NCBI RefSeq assembly: GCF_003416895.1
Contig: NZ_QVIO01000002.1
Coordinates: 496,001 to 560,000 of the forward strand
DNA length: 64,000 nt
Source of the DNA: Duganella sp. BJB476
Lineage (GTDB): Bacteria; Pseudomonadota; Gammaproteobacteria; Burkholderiales; Burkholderiaceae_D
Direction of reading: 5' to 3'
Shown here: piece by piece, positions 20,695 through 30,711 of the stretch
How positions within the stretch are numbered: position 1 is the first letter of the stretch
Layout of the letters: every line of letters begins with the position of its first letter
Notes under the pieces: model-generated
The model's input: only the letters and a program-made list of their open reading frames with translations
Database searches by the model: none
What the model was told of the DNA's origin: nothing
Position numbers and translations under genes: made by a program

Positions 20695-21663
20695 TTAAAT
20701 GGGAAATATCTGCGCGGCGATCTGTTCCCAGTTGTCGCGCGGACCGCCGGGCGGGACTTGCTGCATGCAGAACATGACGTCGGAATCCGGCCGGACCAGC
20801 ATGCACGCCGTCAGTTGACGCTGCAGCGTGGACGGGCTGATATCGCCTGTCGCGCCGTAGGATTCAAGCAGTGCCTTGAGCAGCACCGGGCTGCCTTGGG
20901 CCATGAAGATCATCGGTGTCAACAGCTCGAAGCGGTCGCTGTTGCCGACGATCGCATCGCCAAAATCAAGCAGGCCGGTCAGCCTCCAGCGGCCCTCTTC
21001 CTGCTTCGCCATCAGGTTCCATGGATGGATGTCCATGTGCATAAAGCGCAGCGTTCCCTGCTGCGCAAAGTCCTGCGTCGCCGCGATGTACGGCAGGACC
21101 TGGTCCAGCAAGCCCTCGGGCATCATCCTGCGCTGATGCCGCGCCAGGCAACCGTCCACCAGACCCTGCACATACGATGGCCAATCCACCTTGATCGCGA
21201 TATCGTCGTCGAACGTCACGCCGCGCAGTTCGCGCAGGACTTGCCCGGTCTGCAGCATGATCGCGTGTTTCTGTTCGATAGGCAAAGTCGGCCACACGTC
21301 CGCCAGCACAACGCCATCCAGGCGGGTCGAGATCACGAATATCCAATCGTCGATTTCCCCGCTGCCGATCAGGCCGGGCGTCTGCAAGGATAGCTTGCCC
21401 TCCAGTAGCGGCGCGATCAGGATTTCCTTGTCGCCCTGGCGGCGCCAATTGGGCGGCACGAGCTTGACGATCACATCGCTGCCCAAGCCGAACAAGGCGT
21501 TGGATCCTTGCGGGATTTTCTCCCACGGACCATCCGCCAGGCCGAACTCCTGCCGCAGATGGTCGAGTACAGGCAGCCACGAAGACAACGGCGCATTTTC
21601 TATGAACTCGCGGCAGGCAGCATTATCGACGCCGCGCGGCAGGCAATTGAGGATGGCTTTCAT
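20695..21663 (-). CDS. Aminoglycoside phosphotransferase-fold kinase-like protein
   Basis: 322 residues. The C-lobe carries the APH/choline-kinase signature: MHMDIHPWNLM (H-x-D-x4-N, catalytic Asp and metal-binding Asn) and LLDFGDA (metal Asp). The N-lobe has VIVKLVPPNW, with the ATP-contacting Lys. The family phosphorylates small hydroxylated compounds, and aminoglycoside resistance should not be assumed. ATG 21663 overlaps the stop of the SIMPL gene as ATGA, indicating translational coupling. Confidence 0.8.
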   Translation of the reverse strand: MKAILNCLPRGVDNAACREFIENAPLSSWLPVLDHLRQEFGLADGPWEKIPQGSNALFGLGSDVIVKLVPPNWRRQGDKEILIAPLLEGKLSLQTPGLIGSGEIDDWIFVISTRLDGVVLADVWPTLPIEQKHAIMLQTGQVLRELRGVTFDDDIAIKVDWPSYVQGLVDGCLARHQRRMMPEGLLDQVLPYIAATQDFAQQGTLRFMHMDIHPWNLMAKQEEGRWRLTGLLDFGDAIVGNSDRFELLTPMIFMAQGSPVLLKALLESYGATGDISPSTLQRQLTACMLVRPDSDVMFCMQQVPPGGPRDNWEQIAAQIFPI

Positions 21664-22391
21664 TTGATGCGGAAGATCACGTCCACGGTCTGCGTCCATT
21701 GCAGCGACTGGATCGACAGGAAGTCTTTCTCCCCCTGCTGGGCGTTGCTGCCGCGAGTGCGATTGTTGAAGAAGTCCACCGGCAGCAGGCCGACGGCATT
21801 GGTCAGGTTGCGCAGCTGGCCGGACGAGATGGCCGTCACGGCGCCCACCTTTTTGCCGAAGCCGGCCGCCATGGCTTCGGCGCGCCGCTGCGCGTCCTGG
21901 ATCGCCACGGCGGTCAGTTCCTGTTCAACCTTGAGACGGTCACTCTTGCCGAAGCCGGTGCTCATGTGATCGATATTCGGCTTGGCCAGCAGGCCCTGCA
22001 TGACGGCGCGCCACTTGGTCAGGTCGCGCACCACAACGTGCACGGCGCTGCGGATTTCATACTCGGGCGACGCGTTCGGATCGGGATTGGCGGACTTGCG
22101 CATTTCCTTGCGCATGTCGCGGAAGGACGCTTCGGCCTCGGTATCCTTGCCGGGATCGCCGCCCTGCTCGGCCAGCAAGGCCTGAATTTCCGCCACGCGG
22201 GCCTGCACCACGGCCACGGCAGCGTTGGTGTCGGCGTCGAAGGCGCTGATGTCGAAGTCGATCTCGCCCATGTCGGGCATGACCCGCAGGAAGCCTTCGC
22301 CGCCGACGTGAATGAAGGGATAATCCGGCAGGTTGGAAGCGTGTGCGGCCAACGGCAACAGGGCAACGGCCAGGGCGAGTTTCTTCAACAT
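21660..22391 (-). CDS. SIMPL (DUF541) domain exported protein
   Basis: 243 residues. Signal peptide LKKLALAVALLPLAAHA, then a SIMPL domain: IHVGGEGFLRVMPDMGEIDFDIS, a central helical insert, AIQDAQRRAEAMAAGFGKKVGAVTAIS and a C-terminal VDVIFRI strand. SIMPL proteins are periplasmic or surface proteins linked to oxidative stress protection (YggE-type). GGATG precedes ATG 22391. Its stop overlaps the start of the kinase-like gene. Confidence 0.85.
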   Translation of the reverse strand: MLKKLALAVALLPLAAHASNLPDYPFIHVGGEGFLRVMPDMGEIDFDISAFDADTNAAVAVVQARVAEIQALLAEQGGDPGKDTEAEASFRDMRKEMRKSANPDPNASPEYEIRSAVHVVVRDLTKWRAVMQGLLAKPNIDHMSTGFGKSDRLKVEQELTAVAIQDAQRRAEAMAAGFGKKVGAVTAISSGQLRNLTNAVGLLPVDFFNNRTRGSNAQQGEKDFLSIQSLQWTQTVDVIFRIK

Positions 22392-22507
22392 CGAGCATCC
22401 TTCAAAAGTGAAAGCTGGAGTATCCAATACTTTTTACTATTTAACAACTTGCAAAAAGTGAAGACATACCCATTTGCCACTCCAACAACAATCACTAGGG
22501 GAAGACT

Positions 22508-22657
22508 ATGCTGGTTCCAAGGCGTCCACGGTCGGTGCACGACAATCGGCCGGTCGCGGTGCAGGTGGTCAAGCAGGAAAAATCGGGCGCCGTCGACAAG
22601 CATGTGCTGATTGTCGAGACGCCCAAGCTCCAGCCTGAGCCACCGAAAACGAAATAA
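22508..22657 (+). CDS. Small basic protein, 49 residues, unknown
   Basis: ATG 22508 follows AGGGGAAG at a good distance. 49 codons encode a basic, non-hydrophobic peptide containing RPVAVQVVKQEKSGAVDKHV and ending in PEPPKTK. It is divergent from the SIMPL gene and converges with the secreted protein gene one base away. No family recognised. Confidence 0.45.
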   Translation: MLVPRRPRSVHDNRPVAVQVVKQEKSGAVDKHVLIVETPKLQPEPPKTK

Positions 22658-22658
22658 A

Positions 22659-23162
22659 CTATTTAGCTTTGTTGATCTCGGCGATCAGCAGGAAGGCTTC
22701 GTGGTGGATGGCCTGCTCGGCGGCCTTGAATTCCTGGTTGGCTTTGACGAAGGCCGGCTTCTTCAGCTCGGCCTTTTCCTTGGCGCTCGGGGTCGGGTCG
22801 GCCGGATACAGGCGCGGCGGGCCGTTGTAGGTCTGGGCCAGCACTTTCTGGCCGTAGCTGGACTGGTAGTACTGGGTCATCTCGACCGCCGTCTCGGTGC
22901 TGAGCAGGCGCGCCACCGGCAGCGCCATGCGGCTGTAGATGGTCTCGTTGGGCAGCTTGTCGAGCTTGGCCATCATCAGCTCGCGCTGGGCCGGGCTGGG
23001 ATACTTGCTCATGCCGGCGGTGGTGCGCAGCATCTTCTCGGCCTGCATGGACGCCAGCAGGTCGTGCGCGGCCTTGACCTGGGCGGCGTCCGGCGCGGCG
23101 GCATGGGCGCACAGCGCGGTGATCATCAAACTGGCTGCGGCCAGCATTTTTATTGGTTTCAT
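22659..23162 (-). CDS. Secreted protein, possibly DUF2059-like
   Basis: 167 residues from ATG 23162 with AAAGGAG upstream. Signal peptide KMLAAASLMITALCAHA. The mature part is helical; MTQYYQSSYGQKVLAQTY recalls the Y-x-S-x-x-G-x-K segment of DUF2059 proteins, but this match is from memory and weak. No catalytic motif seen. Divergent from the SEC-C protein gene. Confidence 0.65.
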   Translation of the reverse strand: MKPIKMLAAASLMITALCAHAAAPDAAQVKAAHDLLASMQAEKMLRTTAGMSKYPSPAQRELMMAKLDKLPNETIYSRMALPVARLLSTETAVEMTQYYQSSYGQKVLAQTYNGPPRLYPADPTPSAKEKAELKKPAFVKANQEFKAAEQAIHHEAFLLIAEINKAK

Positions 23163-23270
23163 GTCTGCTCCTTTGGATGTATTGGAACGCATGATATTGC
23201 TAAAGTCGCAAACATGGCCACATGATTGATGCGTAGAATGTCGGCTCACACAGACTACGAGGTCCCCACC

Positions 23271-23788
<518 letters not shown>

Positions 23789-23792
<4 letters not shown>

Positions 23793-24055
23793 CCGATCGT
23801 ATCGGTCTGCTGGGACGCGATGAGGACGGCGCCGCAGGAGGTCTTCATCCCTTCCACTGCGGTGCTGACGCCCATGATGGTGTGCGTGACCGCGCCTTCG
23901 ACGATGGTCGGCGTGCCCCGGCATTTGGGACAGCTGACCTTGTGGCCGACGCCGGCCACCGGCTTGCCCATCACGATCACGTCCTGATGGCCTTCCAGTA
24001 CCGTGCCGTGGTGTGACGTCTTGTCGCCCAGCCTGATGATTGCTTTCCCGCCCAT
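23789..24055 (-). CDS. PAAR domain protein, orphan
   Basis: 88 codons from ATG 24055, with GAGG just upstream. The sequence matches short stand-alone PAAR proteins: [18 protein letters not shown], then [40 protein letters not shown]. Conserved His and Cys residues would bind the zinc at the tip. PAAR proteins sharpen the VgrG spike of type VI secretion systems and recruit effectors. No other type VI gene is in the window. Confidence 0.87.
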
Positions 24056-24211
24056 ATAGCCTCGCACTGATTCAATGCATCGATCATAGCATTGCCTTTT
24101 TCGCCACGTCGCACGCTAGCGGCAGAGGCGGCGACTCGCCCCATTCTCGGGCGCATGAAATTTGGCGTACAATGATCATCTATATTTCGGTGATTGGTTT
24201 CAGGAGTTTGT

Positions 24212-24844
24212 ATGCGTAAATCGAGTGCAGAGGCGGCGGAAACACGGAAGCGCATTCTGTCGACCGCTTCCGGCATGTTTTTAAGAAATGGGATTTCCGC
24301 GACCGCGATTGCCGACATCATGGTTGCCGCCGGACTCACCCAGGGCGGCTTTTACCGTCATTTTCAATCGAAGGAACACTTGGTGGCGGAGGCCAGCGCC
24401 GCTGCCTTTGAGCAAACCCGCGCCTTGTTTGACGCCGTCGCGGCGGGCAAGCCGCCGCGCGTAGCCATCGAGCTGATCGTACGGCACTACCTCAACCAGC
24501 ACCGCGACACGACGCTGGGCTATATGTGCCCGATAGCGAATCTGGCCAGCGAGCTCAGGGACGCGGATCAACAAATCAAGGCGGTCGCCACCGACGGCTA
24601 TGCCCGCCTGGTCAAACTGTTCGCATCGTATTTGATGCGCCTCGATTACAGCGACTACGTCGGCGTCGCCGAGTCCATGGTCTCGGTTCTGGTCGGTGCC
24701 GTCTCGCTGTCGCGCGTGATCACCGACCCCGCCCTCGCGGAAGCCATCCTGCAAAACGCGCAACGGACGGTGGACCTGATCCTGCAAAACGCGCCCACCA
24801 GCTCCAGCCTGGCGTCCAACGGCAAGGCCACCGCCGACTTGTAG
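24212..24844 (+). CDS. TetR/AcrR family transcriptional regulator
   Basis: 210 residues from ATG 24212 with AGGAG upstream. N-terminal helix-turn-helix: ETRKRILSTASGMFLRNGISATAIADIMVAAGLTQGGFYRHFQSKEHLV. The C-terminal domain resembles the TetR_C group seen with YP-type stress regulators (HYLNQHRDTTLGYMCPIANLASEL). It converges on the RND efflux operon. A 9-base string in its own promoter (24179-24187) also occurs in the dyad before the efflux operon, suggesting shared control. Confidence 0.88.
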   Translation: MRKSSAEAAETRKRILSTASGMFLRNGISATAIADIMVAAGLTQGGFYRHFQSKEHLVAEASAAAFEQTRALFDAVAAGKPPRVAIELIVRHYLNQHRDTTLGYMCPIANLASELRDADQQIKAVATDGYARLVKLFASYLMRLDYSDYVGVAESMVSVLVGAVSLSRVITDPALAEAILQNAQRTVDLILQNAPTSSSLASNGKATADL

Positions 24845-24865
24845 CAGCGGCCTTGCGCGCCAGCG

Positions 24866-26299
24866 CTAGCCCTGCGGCGCACTCCAGCCGCCGCCGAGCG
24901 ACTTGTACAAGGCGATGCGATTTTGCAGTTCGGCCAAGCCGGCCCGGATGGCCTGCTGCCGGGCCGCAAACAAGGCACGCTGCGCATCGAGATATTCGAG
25001 ATAGCTTGCCTCGCCGCTGTCATAGCGCAGTTTGGCCAGATCGTGCCGTACCTGCTCGGCCCGCTCCTGCGCCCGCACGGCTTGCAGCTCCTGGCCCAGC
25101 GTGGCGTGGCCGGCCAGCGCATCGGCCACTTCGCGGAATGCGACCTGCACCGTCTGGTCGTACTGCGCCACCGCGATATCGCGTTCCGCCACCACCACGC
25201 CGAGATTGGCCCGGTTGCGGCCGCCGTCAAAGATCGGCAGCGACACCTGGGGCAGGAAGCTCCAGGCGCGGCTGCCGGAATCGAACAGTCCGCTTAACTC
25301 ATCGCTCGACGAACCCAGCGCGCCGGTCAGGCTGATGCGCGGGAAGAACGCCGCCCGCGCCACGCCGATATTGGCGTTGGCGGCGCGCAGCAGCGCTTCC
25401 TGCCGACGGATGTCGGGCCGCGCCGTCAGCAGGTCCGACGGCAGTCCGGCCGGCAAGGCGGCGATCACCTCGCCGTCCCAACTCCGGCCGGGACCGGGCA
25501 GCAGCGCCGCCGGCACCGGCCGGCCGATCAGGACCGTCAGCGCATTCTCATCCAGCGCGCGCTGGCGCCGCGCTTGCAGCACGGCGATCCTTGCGGCCTC
25601 CAGCAGCGACTCCGACTGCCGCAAATCATAGTCCGAGCTGGCGCCCGAGGCGCGCAGAAGAATTTGCCGCTGGTGGGCGCCGCCGCGGTTGTCCAGCGTC
25701 TGGCGGGCCAGCGCCAGCAACTGTTCGTCGGCCAGCACCGCCTCGTAACTGAAGGCCACCTGCGCCACCAGGCTGATCTGTGCGGCGCGCTGTCCTTCCT
25801 CGGTCGCGGCAAAACGCTCCAGCGCCGCAGCGGACAAATTGCGGACGCGGCCGAACAGGTCCAGCTCGAACGCCGTCATGCCCAGGGCCGCCGTGTAGTT
25901 GCTGAACAGGCCGCCCTGGCCGCCCGGCGCCACCCGGTCCGGCAGCCGCTGCCGCGAGCCGCTCAGGCCTGCATTCACGCCCGGCAGCTGGTCGGCCGAT
26001 TGCACCTGGTACAGGGCGCGGGCGCGCTCGATGTTCAACGTGGCAACGCGCAGCTCGCGGTTGTGTTCCAGCGCCATGCCGATCAACTGCTTCAACTGTG
26101 CATCCTTGAAGAACGCTTGCCACGGCACGCTGTGGGCGTATGCGGCCTTGCCGTCCTCGGCGTCCTGGGAGACGAGCGCGGCCGGCCAGGCGCTGGCCAC
26201 CGGCAGGGCCGGACGTTGATAGGTCGGCGCCAGCGAGCAGCCCGCCAGCAGCGCGGCCAGCAGGACCGATGCGCCGCCTGAGTGTTTGACCAGCTTCAT
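24866..26299 (-). CDS. Outer-membrane efflux lipoprotein (NodT/OprM family)
   Basis: 477 residues. A lipobox LLAGC near residue 21 would acylate the mature N-terminus. The duplicated TolC-like coiled-coil hairpins include LNIERARALYQVQSADQLPGVNAG and the second-repeat DIAVAQYDQTVQVAFREVADALA. It forms the outer-membrane channel for the adjacent RND pump. Its ATG overlaps the permease stop by four bases. Confidence 0.92.
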   Translation of the reverse strand: MKLVKHSGGASVLLAALLAGCSLAPTYQRPALPVASAWPAALVSQDAEDGKAAYAHSVPWQAFFKDAQLKQLIGMALEHNRELRVATLNIERARALYQVQSADQLPGVNAGLSGSRQRLPDRVAPGGQGGLFSNYTAALGMTAFELDLFGRVRNLSAAALERFAATEEGQRAAQISLVAQVAFSYEAVLADEQLLALARQTLDNRGGAHQRQILLRASGASSDYDLRQSESLLEAARIAVLQARRQRALDENALTVLIGRPVPAALLPGPGRSWDGEVIAALPAGLPSDLLTARPDIRRQEALLRAANANIGVARAAFFPRISLTGALGSSSDELSGLFDSGSRAWSFLPQVSLPIFDGGRNRANLGVVVAERDIAVAQYDQTVQVAFREVADALAGHATLGQELQAVRAQERAEQVRHDLAKLRYDSGEASYLEYLDAQRALFAARQQAIRAGLAELQNRIALYKSLGGGWSAPQG

Positions 26300-29200
26300 G
26301 CAGCCTCCTTGGATTCCATATCGATAATTTCAACCGCCGGAGCGGCATGCCGGCTGACCTTGAACCACAGCGAATACAGGGCCGGCAGGAACAGCAGCGT
26401 CAGCACCGTGCCAACACCGACGCCGCCGATCAGCACATACGCCAGCGGCCCCCAGAAGCTCGAATGGGTCAGCGGAATGAAAGCCAGCATGGCCGCCGCC
26501 GCGGTCAGGATCACCGGCCGCGCGCGGCGCACCGTCGATTCGATCACGGCCTGGTACGGCGTCAGTCCGGCCACCAGGTCGTGCTGGATCTGGTCGACCA
26601 GGATCAGGGTGTTGCGCATCAGGATGCCCGCCAGGCCGATCAGGCCGAGTATCGCGTTGAAGCCGAACGGCTGGTGAAACAGCAGCAGCGTCGGCACCGC
26701 GCCCACCAAGCCCAGCGGCGCGGTGGCGAACACCATCCACATGGTGGCGAACGAACGCACCTGCAGCATGATCACCGCCAGCATCAGGATGATCATCAGC
26801 GGGAACAGCTTGGCCAGCGCCATGTCGGCCTTGGCGCTCTCTTCCACCGCGCCGCCGGTGTCGATGTGATAGCCGGCCGGCAGGCTGGCCTTGATCTGCT
26901 CCAGCTTGGGCAGGATAGCTTTGGTCACGTCCGGCGGCTGGGTGCCGTCGCGGATATCGCCTTGCACGGCGATGTAGGTTTCGCGGTCATAGCGCTTCAG
27001 CACGGCGTCTTCGGTCCGCGTTTCCAGCCGCGCCACCTGCGACAGCGGCACGCTGGCGCCGCTGTCGGTGGTCAACGTCAGGTTGCGGATATCGGCCAGG
27101 TTGCTGCGCTCGGCATGCGGGCTGCGGATCAGCACGTCCACGGTGCGCAAGCCTTCGCGCACCTGGGTCGCGGGAATGCCGTTCAACAGCGCCTGCAACT
27201 GGTTGGCCGCGTCGCGCGGCGACAGGCCGATCTGGCGCAGGCGCTCCTGGTCCAGCGCCAGGTGCAGCGACGGCGCCAGGTTGCCCCAGTCGAGGTGGAC
27301 GTCGCGCATGTCGGCATTCTGCGCCACGACGGCGCGCACTTGCCCGGCCAGCTCACGCACACGCTCCAGGTCGGGACCGGCGACGCGGAACAGCACCGGG
27401 TAAGGCACCGGCGGCCCGAACAGGAACTGGCTGACGCGCACCCGCGCTTGCGGGAAGCGGCCATCGGCGATCATGGTGCGGATTTTTTGCTTCAACATAT
27501 CGCGCTCGTGCGGGCCTGCGGTGAGCACAACCAGTTGCGCAAAGGCCGGGTTGGGCAATTCGGGATTGACCGACAGGAAGAAGCGCGGCGTGCCTTGGCC
27601 GATATAGCTCGACACCAGCTTCGCTTCCGGCTCCTTGCGCAGCGCATCCTCGATCTGGTGCACCACCGCATCGGTGGCGGCAAACGCACTGCCCGGCGGC
27701 AGGTTCACTTCCAGCGTCAGCTCGGGGCGCTCGGAATTGGGGAAGAACTGTTTCTGCACACTGCCCATGCCCACGCCCGCCAGCGCGAACAGCGTGATGG
27801 TCACCGCCGCGGTCAGCCACTTGTGGTCCACGCACCAGCGCACCAGTTGGCGCAGGCGCTGGTAGTTCGGCGTGTTATAGATGGCATCGTGGCCGCCGGG
27901 CTTGACCGGAATGTCCGGCAGCATCTTGACGCCCATGTAGGGGATGAACAGCACCGCCACCACCCACGAGGTGATCAGCGCGAAGGCCACCACCCAGAAA
28001 ATGTTGCCCGCATATTCGCCGGCGGTGGAGCGGGCGAAGCCCACCGGCAGGAAGCCGATGATGGTCAACAAGGTGCCCGACAGCATGGGCGCGGCCGTCG
28101 CGGTCCAGGCATGGGTGGCGGCGGCGACGCGGTCCAGCCCCTCTTCCATCTTCACCACCATCATTTCAATGGCGATGATGGCGTCGTCCACCAGCAGGCC
28201 CAGCGACAGGATCAGCGCCCCCAGCGTGATGCGGTCGAACACGCGGCCGGTCACCAGCATGATGACGAACACCGCGCCCAGCGTCAGCGGCACGGCGGCC
28301 GCGACCACGAGGCCGACACGCCAGCCCAGCGTGACCAGGCTGACGGCGATCACCACCGCCAGCGCCACCACGAACTTGATCATGAACTCGTTGACGGCGG
28401 CCTTGATGGCCTGCGACTGGTCGGCGATCTGATCCAGCTCGATGCCGGTCGGCAGTTCGGCGCGCAGCGTCTGCTGCGCCGCGCCGAGGTCGTGGCCCAG
28501 CAGTAGGCCGTTGTAGCCACGCTTCATCACCACGCCCAGCACCAGCGAGGCCTCGCCCTGGGTGCGGATGGCGAAACTGGCCGGGTCTTCGTAACCGCGG
28601 CGGACCTCGGCGATGTCGCCCAGTTTGAGCGTGCGCCCGGCGCCGACGATGGGGATGGCCTTGACGCTGTCCACGCTGTCGATGGCGCCGTCCAGGCGCA
28701 GCTGCACGCGCGGCCCGCGGGTCTCGAAGAAACCGGCCGAAGTGACGGTGTTCTGCCTGGCCAGCGCGTCGATCACCGCTTGCGCCTTGATGCCCAACGT
28801 GGCCAGCCGTTCATGCGAGATCTCGACAAAGATCCGCTGCTGCTGCTCGCCCAGGATGTTCACCTTCTGCACGCCCGGCACATGCAGCAGGCGCTGGCGG
28901 ACCTGTTCCGCCTTCAGCACCAGCTGGCGGTGCGGCAGGTTTTTGCCGCCCAGCGAGAACAGGGAAAAATAGACATCCGAGAATTCGTCGTTGACGAAGG
29001 GGCCGTTGACGCCGCGCGGCAAATTGAGCGCTTCGTCGCCCAGCTTTTTGCGCACCTGGTAGAACTGTTCCTCCACCGTCCTGGCCGAAGTGTCGTCCTT
29101 CAGATGGACTTTCATGGTTACCAGCCCCGGCCGCGCGCTGGTCTCCACGCGATCATAGGCTTCCAGCTCCTGCAGGCGTTTTTCCAGGCGGTCGGCCACC

Positions 29201-29394
29201 TGCTCCTGCATTTCGGCGGCGGTGGCGCCCGGCCAGCTGGCGGCCACGGTCAAGACCTTGACCACGAAGCTGGGATCTTCCGCCCGTCCCAGCCGGAAGA
29301 AGGCAAACAGGCCGGCGGCGCTGATGGCGACGATCAGGAATAAGGTGATGGCCCGTTCGCGCACGCCGAAGGCCGACAGATTGAAACCGCTCAT
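26296..29394 (-). CDS. RND multidrug efflux permease (HAE1 type)
   Basis: 1032 residues, twelve predicted membrane segments and two large periplasmic loops. The TM4 proton-relay aspartates are visible in LLVDDAIIAIEMMVVKMEEGL. The N-terminus carries RAEDPSFVVKVLTVAASWPGATAAEMQEQV. The pump is proton-driven and expels hydrophobic or amphipathic compounds. The N-terminal RLGRAEDPSF style reminds me of the TriC-like branch, but a phylogeny would be needed. Four-base overlaps with both neighbours show a tight operon. Confidence 0.93.
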   Translation of the reverse strand: MSGFNLSAFGVRERAITLFLIVAISAAGLFAFFRLGRAEDPSFVVKVLTVAASWPGATAAEMQEQVADRLEKRLQELEAYDRVETSARPGLVTMKVHLKDDTSARTVEEQFYQVRKKLGDEALNLPRGVNGPFVNDEFSDVYFSLFSLGGKNLPHRQLVLKAEQVRQRLLHVPGVQKVNILGEQQQRIFVEISHERLATLGIKAQAVIDALARQNTVTSAGFFETRGPRVQLRLDGAIDSVDSVKAIPIVGAGRTLKLGDIAEVRRGYEDPASFAIRTQGEASLVLGVVMKRGYNGLLLGHDLGAAQQTLRAELPTGIELDQIADQSQAIKAAVNEFMIKFVVALAVVIAVSLVTLGWRVGLVVAAAVPLTLGAVFVIMLVTGRVFDRITLGALILSLGLLVDDAIIAIEMMVVKMEEGLDRVAAATHAWTATAAPMLSGTLLTIIGFLPVGFARSTAGEYAGNIFWVVAFALITSWVVAVLFIPYMGVKMLPDIPVKPGGHDAIYNTPNYQRLRQLVRWCVDHKWLTAAVTITLFALAGVGMGSVQKQFFPNSERPELTLEVNLPPGSAFAATDAVVHQIEDALRKEPEAKLVSSYIGQGTPRFFLSVNPELPNPAFAQLVVLTAGPHERDMLKQKIRTMIADGRFPQARVRVSQFLFGPPVPYPVLFRVAGPDLERVRELAGQVRAVVAQNADMRDVHLDWGNLAPSLHLALDQERLRQIGLSPRDAANQLQALLNGIPATQVREGLRTVDVLIRSPHAERSNLADIRNLTLTTDSGASVPLSQVARLETRTEDAVLKRYDRETYIAVQGDIRDGTQPPDVTKAILPKLEQIKASLPAGYHIDTGGAVEESAKADMALAKLFPLMIILMLAVIMLQVRSFATMWMVFATAPLGLVGAVPTLLLFHQPFGFNAILGLIGLAGILMRNTLILVDQIQHDLVAGLTPYQAVIESTVRRARPVILTAAAAMLAFIPLTHSSFWGPLAYVLIGGVGVGTVLTLLFLPALYSLWFKVSRHAAPAVEIIDMESKEAA

Positions 29395-30485
29395 GATCCG
29401 CTCCCGGCCTTGGTTTCAGGGAGCAGCAGGACCTTCTGGCCGGCCTTCAGCAGATGGCCGCCGACGGCCACCGCCCGTTCGCCGGCTGCCAGGCCCTGCG
29501 ACAGCCGGGCCTGCTCTTCGCCCAACTGCGCCACCGTCACCGGGCGCAGGCTGACGGTGGAGGTCTTGCTGTCGATCACCCAGACGCCGGGACCGTGCCC
29601 CTGGTCGGTCAGGGCGCTGACCGGGACGCTGATCGCGGCCGCCGCCGTGGCGATGTGGATCGTGACGGTGGCGCCGAGCGGCGCCTGGCCGGCGCTGCCG
29701 CCCAAGGTGTAGCGCGCCAGATAGGTACGGGTTTGCGGATCGGCGACGGCGGCCAGCTCGCGCAAGGTGGCCGGGGCGGTGCTGCCCGGTTCGCTGTAAA
29801 GAACGGCGCTGGCCGGCCGCCTGGCCAACGCCAGCTCCTGTTCGGGCAGGTAGACCAAGGCTTCCCGCGCGCCCCGGCTCGCCAGCTTGACGACGCTCTG
29901 GCCGGCCGACACCACCTGCCCGACATCGGCGGGCACTTCCAGCACCACGCCATCCACATCGGCGAGCAGGACGGCGTAATCACGCTGGTGCCCGGTTTCG
30001 CGCGCTCTCGCGGTGTCGGCCCGCGTCTGGGCGATGGCGGCGTCGGCGGCCGCCTTGGACTGCTCATAGGCCTGCGTGGAAACGGCGCCGTGGGCCAGCA
30101 GATTGCGCAGCCGCGCCTCCTCCGCCACTGCTTGCGCCTGGCGCGCCTGCGCGGCGTCGACCGCCGAATGTGCGGCGGCCAGCGCCAACTCGTAATCCGC
30201 CGCGTCGATGCGCATCAGAGGCTGGCCTCGATGGACGTTCTGGCCTGGGTCCACCAGCCGTTCGACGATTTTGCCGGCCACCCGGAAACCCAGGTTGCTT
30301 TCGGTCCGCGCGTGCACCACACCGGTGAAGCTGGCCATCCCGGCAGCGGCGGGTTGGGCGGTAAACCAAGCGACCTTGGCCACCGCGTCCGGCGGCGGCG
30401 CCGGCTGACTGCATGCGGCCAGGACTAGCAGCAGACTGGCGCCCACGACCGTGCGCAGTGGCAGTTTCGATAATATTGCTTTCAT
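29391..30485 (-). CDS. RND efflux membrane-fusion (adaptor) lipoprotein
   Basis: 364 residues. Lipobox LVLAACS near residue 25. A lipoyl-like hairpin is split around a coiled coil: NLGFRVAGKIVERLVDPGQNVHRGQPLMRID before it and DGVVLEVPADVGQVVSAGQSVVKLA after it. The beta-barrel and membrane-proximal domains follow. First gene of the efflux operon (adaptor, pump, channel). An operator-like dyad begins 13 bp upstream of its ATG. Confidence 0.92.
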   Translation of the reverse strand: MKAILSKLPLRTVVGASLLLVLAACSQPAPPPDAVAKVAWFTAQPAAAGMASFTGVVHARTESNLGFRVAGKIVERLVDPGQNVHRGQPLMRIDAADYELALAAAHSAVDAAQARQAQAVAEEARLRNLLAHGAVSTQAYEQSKAAADAAIAQTRADTARARETGHQRDYAVLLADVDGVVLEVPADVGQVVSAGQSVVKLASRGAREALVYLPEQELALARRPASAVLYSEPGSTAPATLRELAAVADPQTRTYLARYTLGGSAGQAPLGATVTIHIATAAAAISVPVSALTDQGHGPGVWVIDSKTSTVSLRPVTVAQLGEEQARLSQGLAAGERAVAVGGHLLKAGQKVLLLPETKAGSGS

Positions 30486-30497
30486 AAGGACCTCGTC

Positions 30498-30547
30498 ATT
30501 TAGATTTCAATGAAACTCTAAATATAGAGTACACGCATAATCTAAAT
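30498..30547. promoter_or_regulatory. Nested dyad, candidate operator of the RND efflux operon
   Basis: Inner arms ACTCTA (30515-30520) and TAGAGT (30525-30530) flank AATA; outer arms ATTTAGATT (30498-30506) and AATCTAAAT (30539-30547) share the same centre (30522.5). The dyad lies 13-62 bp before the adaptor start codon. The CTAAAT-type half-site recurs at 30498, 30515 and 30539. The complementary strand of the inner dyad contains TCTATATTT, also present before the TetR gene at 24179-24187. Confidence 0.6.
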
Positions 30548-30711
30548 TTCTCAAGGCCTTTTCCACAAGCGTAGCCGCCGGCCTGCAACGGGCAACATGA
30601 CTCCCTTCCCGGGATTTCTCTCGGAATTTGGAGTTTTAGAACAATCAATTTGAACGTTGCCTGGAGCAGGAGCTTCGGCGATGGGGGGGGATATTGAAGA
30701 ACCAAGGGACG

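Noticed and set aside
20695..21663. Reading the kinase-like gene as aminoglycoside resistance
   Set aside because: The fold is shared by many small-molecule kinases, and context (SIMPL, secreted protein) gives no sign of resistance.
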